Positions 29,365-34,092 of a stretch of 34,092 nucleotides of DNA are shown in pieces. The notes beneath the pieces were generated by a model. The model worked only from the letters and a program-made list of their open reading frames with translations. It had not been told where the DNA came from and ran no database searches. Each line of letters starts with the position of its first letter. The first letter of the stretch is position 1. Origin of the DNA: Desulfurococcales archaeon (lineage in GTDB: Archaea; Thermoproteota; Thermoprotei_A; Sulfolobales; NBVN01); the NCBI GenBank assembly GCA_015521295.1, contig WAOL01000022.1, positions 1 through 34,092 on the forward strand. The letters run 5' to 3'. The position numbers and the translations under genes were made by a program.

Positions 29365-32304
29365 TTAGGATTTCCAGAATCTCCTAGTTCTTATGAAGTT
29401 CCTTTCAAGGTCATATAAGCCCATGTAGAAATCTGAACCTTCCTTACCAAGAACTCTTTTCGCTGTGCTTGGACCTACGCCGTACATGGCAAGCGCCTCA
29501 ACCGCCTTCTTACCATATGTTAGCACGAGGTTCGCAGAATCAAGTAATTCTTCGAAAATCTTCCTCTCTTCACCACTTAATACGAATTTATAGTTACGGC
29601 CTCCACTCAATCCCCTCTTGGCTATGCCTAATACGCGTTCTCTGTCCTTCCCAAAGTACGGTGCTACTAAGCCACAACCGCATTTAGGGCAAGTAATCCG
29701 TTCGGGAAGTTCCCTTACCTTAACTACCCACGTATGTGTACACATCATGCATATCATGTACGCCTCCTTAGCCTGAATTCTCCTCTTAACTAATTCCACT
29801 AGCGTGCTACTCGGTAACACGCTGGAACGTACAACACCAGCCACTACCTGACCAGCGTATCTCAGTAAATCGCTCGCGATAGTTGAGGGCTTCATTAGGG
29901 ACACGTAAGTTAGCTTCACTGACCCGTCGCGAAGCTTCCGCGATAGGGATATGACAGAATCCTTGTCCAAGAACCTAACGTATATCTCGTTGAAGGCTTC
30001 CCTCGATACGACCTCGTCCCTACTATACCGCTTAACTAGGGCCTTAACAACTTCCGAGCTAGCGTCGGCAGGTATAACGCCCATACGTCGGAGGACCCTG
30101 GAAACAACCACCAGGTACATGGATGTATTGCTTACTGCGGCATTAAGTTCCTCAAGTATCCTGGGACTCTTCAGCGTTTCGTTGATTATGTTCCTTACAA
30201 TGGTATACTCACCCTTACCTGAGAGGTGCGATATGTTCCCGGTAAGTAGTATTATACCGTAGGGAGTGACCGTGAACCCCACCCTACGGCCTAAGTACTT
30301 ACTCAATACATAGGACAGTAGTATCGCTAGAGCCCTATTACCCCGTGTGCCTAAGCATGTATGGATTACTATTAAACCCTCATTACCTATTATCTCCACT
30401 ACGATGTTTCGCTCGCTCGGTAATGGCGCTCCTGAGGATATATGCTGGGTTAGTATTCTTTTTAGTCCCTCAATAACGTCCTTTCCCGCTATCCTCGCTA
30501 TATCCTGCATAACGTACCCCATAGCAAGTAACCGCCTATTCGCGCACACCTCCCTAGCGACCCGATAATGTACCGGTATGCTCTCCCCGCGCCAGAAGGG
30601 TACCTCAGCCTCACTTATCGACACTGGTGGCTCAACGTACACTTTCTTTTCATCGTCATCAACCCCGACGATTCTCCACGCTCTGCCGGCAAGTATGACG
30701 AATTTACTGTCTCTATCGTATTTTCTTTCATCCATTAGCATGACTATGAAGTCCTCATCAAAGTAACCGATTTTCTTCATGGACGTTAAGTCCACAACAT
30801 CGTATCTGGGCGCATCAACTATCATTGTTGTCCTTAAGTAGTAGAGCTTCCCACGCTTAGTTGCTCTGAAAGAGCCTCCCTCGAACCTCACGTACCTTAA
30901 CCTACTGAGGAAGTTCGTTAAAGATACTACATCATCCTCATCCAGTTCCATGAACGGATAGGATCTCCTCAGTACATCACATACCTTCTTAGGGGTGTAA
31001 CCCCCCTCTAAGGCCATCCCAACAAGGACATGAGCTAACACATCTAGTGGGTTCCTATACGTATTTACTGGCTCAACCTCGCCTTTGATTGATCTTCTCC
31101 CTATGATTAGGGCCTCAAGCGCCTCATGGAGTACGTCCCGCGCTATTAAGTACCCGCGCGCGACTCCGCTAACATAGTGCCTTGACCTCCCTATTCTTTG
31201 CAGGAACTTAGTTACCTGCTTAGGTGACCCAACCTGTATTACAGCGTCAATATGCCCTATATCTATGCCCAACTCTAAACTAGACGTACAAACCACCGCG
31301 TTAATCCTTCCCTCACGTAATCCCTTCTCAACCTCCTTCCTTTCCTTCTTGGAGAGGGAGCCATGATGCACACGTATCTTTAAGCCTAGCCCGTGACGCT
31401 CAACGTAAGTTATGAGTTTATTGCCCAGCATTTCAGCCTCGTCCCTAGTGTTAGTAAATATTAGGACACGTCCATGCTTACGTATCTTATCAACTATCCT
31501 CCTGACGATATCTGCATACCTCCCTGGACCAGAGACCTCCACCCTAATCTCGGCCCGCCTTGCACCGTAAACAACTACCTCCTCAACAACCTTACCTGGT
31601 GCAAGAGCCTCGGAGGCTACCCTAACATTGCCTATGCTAGCTGATAGGGCTATGCGTTGAAAGGCACCTGCAAGCTCCTTTAGGCGTTCAAGATCCGCAA
31701 GTAGGTGGGCACCTCTCTTGCTCCCAAGTAACTCGTGGAACTCATCAATGATGACCCACCTCACATTCCTTAAGTGCTTGCGCATCGCCTCATTTACGAG
31801 CATTATTGAGAGGGTTTCGGGCGTGGTTATCAGGATGTGGGGTGGGTTACTAGCTATCATCCTCCTAGCATAGCTTGACGTGTCGCCGTGCCTTATGGCT
31901 ACCTTAATCCCGAGGGCCCTACAGATGCTCTCAATTCGGCGGAACATGTCCCGGTTCAGTGCCCTTAACGGCGTTATGTAAAGCACCGCTATCGGTTTCA
32001 CAGATCGGTTAGCTGAAACTATCTTTGATAGAACGGGGAGTAAGGCTGCTTCAGTTTTACCGCTTCCTGTTGGCGCCACTATTAGTGTGTGTCTACCACT
32101 AAGTACCTTAGGTATCGCTTGCTCCTGAACTTCCGTGAGTTCCTTGATGCCCGCCTTCCTCGCTACCTCGGCGACACGGCTATTCAGGTGTTTCCAACCA
32201 TCACTCATGCCGTGGACACACCTTCCTAGAGCATACGCTTGGCTTGCACCCTCATCTATGGAGTCTTTATAGCTTTTATAATGCTGTAATACAAGCTCTT
32301 CCAT
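29365..32304 (-). CDS. lhr: Lhr-type superfamily 2 DNA/RNA helicase with C-terminal zinc motif
   Basis: APTGSGKTEAALLP, VIIDEFHELLGSKRGAHL, LSASIGN, VVCTSSLELGIDIGHIDAVIQVGSPKQVTKFLQRIGRSRH; CMMC...CPKC zinc site. Alternative start at 32208. Confidence 0.94.
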   Translation of the reverse strand: MEELVLQHYKSYKDSIDEGASQAYALGRCVHGMSDGWKHLNSRVAEVARKAGIKELTEVQEQAIPKVLSGRHTLIVAPTGSGKTEAALLPVLSKIVSANRSVKPIAVLYITPLRALNRDMFRRIESICRALGIKVAIRHGDTSSYARRMIASNPPHILITTPETLSIMLVNEAMRKHLRNVRWVIIDEFHELLGSKRGAHLLADLERLKELAGAFQRIALSASIGNVRVASEALAPGKVVEEVVVYGARRAEIRVEVSGPGRYADIVRRIVDKIRKHGRVLIFTNTRDEAEMLGNKLITYVERHGLGLKIRVHHGSLSKKERKEVEKGLREGRINAVVCTSSLELGIDIGHIDAVIQVGSPKQVTKFLQRIGRSRHYVSGVARGYLIARDVLHEALEALIIGRRSIKGEVEPVNTYRNPLDVLAHVLVGMALEGGYTPKKVCDVLRRSYPFMELDEDDVVSLTNFLSRLRYVRFEGGSFRATKRGKLYYLRTTMIVDAPRYDVVDLTSMKKIGYFDEDFIVMLMDERKYDRDSKFVILAGRAWRIVGVDDDEKKVYVEPPVSISEAEVPFWRGESIPVHYRVAREVCANRRLLAMGYVMQDIARIAGKDVIEGLKRILTQHISSGAPLPSERNIVVEIIGNEGLIVIHTCLGTRGNRALAILLSYVLSKYLGRRVGFTVTPYGIILLTGNISHLSGKGEYTIVRNIINETLKSPRILEELNAAVSNTSMYLVVVSRVLRRMGVIPADASSEVVKALVKRYSRDEVVSREAFNEIYVRFLDKDSVISLSRKLRDGSVKLTYVSLMKPSTIASDLLRYAGQVVAGVVRSSVLPSSTLVELVKRRIQAKEAYMICMMCTHTWVVKVRELPERITCPKCGCGLVAPYFGKDRERVLGIAKRGLSGGRNYKFVLSGEERKIFEELLDSANLVLTYGKKAVEALAMYGVGPSTAKRVLGKEGSDFYMGLYDLERNFIRTRRFWKS

Positions 32305-32315
32305 GGATAAGCACC

Positions 32316-34001
32316 TTGAGAGATCATAGCCTAATAATCTCAGCGCTTGCGTTGACTGTTGTCAACATACTGGTATACTATGCTAGTACGGGGTTAGGGT
32401 ACTTAGTATTTGTGGGCGTGGCCTCTTCGTGGCTCCTCGCGGGTTTAGGTGGGTATATTGCTGGTAGATCACGGCACCTCATACTAGTGGTCATTGAGGG
32501 CTTGGCGCTCATAATTCTGACCGTCATTACTGCCCCACCGTTGACCTCGAGTCAGTACGTGGTTCAATCAGCAGCAATCATAGTGACGGCATATCTACTG
32601 GGCGTGGTTAGTGGGGCATCACTTTCAACCCGCACCCCAACCACACATCACGTATCACTCACCAAGGTATGGGATGTGAGGTCAACTCTACCAATATTCA
32701 TTGGAGGATTAGGCGTGGCATCAGCCGTTAGAGGGGTTTGCGAGTATTTCGCCTGCCCACTCCTCCTCCCCCAAAGTAGTGCTGGTCTTTATGCCATGAT
32801 CGTTGCCTGGGTAGTGGGTGCGTTACTGACTTCAGCCTTACTAGCAGGGTATGAAATGAATTTCCTTACATCACTATTTGTTACTGGTCTTGTAACCCTG
32901 CTCTCACCTCTGACTTTGCCCATACCCGTTGTACTTGAGGGACTTAAGCATCGGGATGCAGAAATAGGCGTCAACGAATGTATAGCGTTAGGGGAAGTTC
33001 TCAAAGTTATTAGGAAGCAGAGTAAGGGTAGGAAAGCCCCATGCCTTACCTTCAAGATGGGGGAAAACAACCACATGATAATCACGGGTTCATCGGGAAC
33101 AGGCAAGACACAGGCAGCTAAGCGATTAATCGACGGGGCCTTAAAGAGAAACATAAACGTCCTCGTTCTTGACGTGCACGGAGAGTACGCATCGTTACCC
33201 GCAGCTAAGGTGATTAACCCGGCTGAGAACCCCATTAATTTACTGGCTAGGTTTGGCAAGTCTCCCGCCGTGCGAGCCGAGGAGGTGGCTGACCTTATCG
33301 CCTCAGCTTTCAGGTTAGGGAACGTGCAGAAGTCCGTTCTACAACACATGATAATCTACGCATACAAGTTATTCGATAACCCCAAGGTAACAGACTTACT
33401 TGACATAGCATCCGATCCCCGCGCCCCTGAGTACTTAGGTTTCAGCAAAGACGTCATTCGCTCACTAATCCCTTACCTAAAGACCCTCTCCGGCCTAGAG
33501 AGTAAGGTTGAGTGGCTCGAACCAGTAGAACTTAGTGAGGGTTTAATCGTGGCAGATCTCTCTAGGGTTGAAAGCCTCTCACTTCAGGTCGTATACCTTG
33601 AGGCGTTAGTTCACATGCTCTTTAATTACAGAAAGTCAAGACCGCAACCGACCTTAGTTGTCGTTGAGGAGGCGCATAGATTCATAACAAGGAATAGGGT
33701 AAGCATATTGACTAAACTCTTCCGCGAAGGTCGAAAGTTCGGTGTAAATGTAATTGCGATTACCCAGGAACCATACTCCCTAGAGCCTGCAGCCCTAAAC
33801 AACTGCGGCTACATACTTAGCCTGCAGCTCACAGAAGAGCGCGCTACGTCGATGATAGCGAGGCTCATGGCAGGAGGAAATGAGAAATACTTCAAAAAGA
33901 TACGGAACCTGCTGGCTGAATTAAGTAGATTTGAGTGCCTTCTTTGGACAAGAAATGGCGATGTCTTCCTATTAAAGTTACCTATTTCATTGAGCAGTTA
34001 A
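32316..34001 (+). CDS. Membrane-embedded HerA/VirB4-like ATPase
   Basis: N-terminal multi-TM region (about 6 hydrophobic segments) followed by GSSGTGKTQAAKRL, VLVLDVHGEYASL, TLVVVEEAHRF, LFREGRKFGVNVIAITQEP; TTG 32316 start inferred (ORF opens at 32244). Confidence 0.85.
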   Translation: MRDHSLIISALALTVVNILVYYASTGLGYLVFVGVASSWLLAGLGGYIAGRSRHLILVVIEGLALIILTVITAPPLTSSQYVVQSAAIIVTAYLLGVVSGASLSTRTPTTHHVSLTKVWDVRSTLPIFIGGLGVASAVRGVCEYFACPLLLPQSSAGLYAMIVAWVVGALLTSALLAGYEMNFLTSLFVTGLVTLLSPLTLPIPVVLEGLKHRDAEIGVNECIALGEVLKVIRKQSKGRKAPCLTFKMGENNHMIITGSSGTGKTQAAKRLIDGALKRNINVLVLDVHGEYASLPAAKVINPAENPINLLARFGKSPAVRAEEVADLIASAFRLGNVQKSVLQHMIIYAYKLFDNPKVTDLLDIASDPRAPEYLGFSKDVIRSLIPYLKTLSGLESKVEWLEPVELSEGLIVADLSRVESLSLQVVYLEALVHMLFNYRKSRPQPTLVVVEEAHRFITRNRVSILTKLFREGRKFGVNVIAITQEPYSLEPAALNNCGYILSLQLTEERATSMIARLMAGGNEKYFKKIRNLLAELSRFECLLWTRNGDVFLLKLPISLSS

Positions 34002-34092
34002 CGGGACCGTTCGCCCCGAGCCGTGTCTTCATTATTAAACTGTGTTAAAGTATGTCTGGCACGGTTGGGTTCATTACGGCTTTATTATCCCC

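Noticed and set aside
32789-33349. 186-aa minus-strand ORF inside the HerA-like gene
   Set aside because: Antisense shadow of a clear ATPase CDS; no recognisable domain.
34018-34066. CCGTG...CACGG inverted repeat near the window end
   Set aside because: Only 5-bp arms with a long loop; not distinguishable from chance and downstream context is cut off.

Overview
This 34-kb window is a gene-dense archaeal chromosome segment. Gene content and family types suggest a thermophilic Crenarchaeota/Thermoproteota member, but the species cannot be set from the sequence alone. I see no rRNA, tRNA, CRISPR array, IS element or intein. Core genes include GINS (Gins23-like) + MCM, adenosine-specific kinase, ornithine carbamoyltransferase, a DUF4443-like HTH protein + Dph6-like PP-loop ATPase, FEN-1, Zn-ribbon protein + aEF-1beta, a Cdc48/VCP-type AAA ATPase, a TatD-like hydrolase, SHMT + a creatininase-family protein, SerRS and an Lhr-type helicase. 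The accessory block at ~13.0-24.6 kb looks like an archaeal type IV pilus (T4P)-like surface machine. Its GspE/VirB11-type ATPase and its TadC/ArlJ-type membrane protein sit at opposite ends of a cluster and point inward. Between and beside them lie five proteins with pilin-like N-termini (one 717 aa) and a 1030-aa surface protein with a C-terminal TM anchor. At the right edge, divergent from Lhr, is a membrane-embedded HerA/VirB4-like ATPase that resembles CedB in architecture. Other points of interest are a Lys/Arg-tailed protein of unknown family, an MCM with an altered zinc motif, and several short inverted repeats at predicted promoters, including one between a divergent HTH regulator and its neighbour. 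Product calls come from reading the translations by eye; no database search was run.
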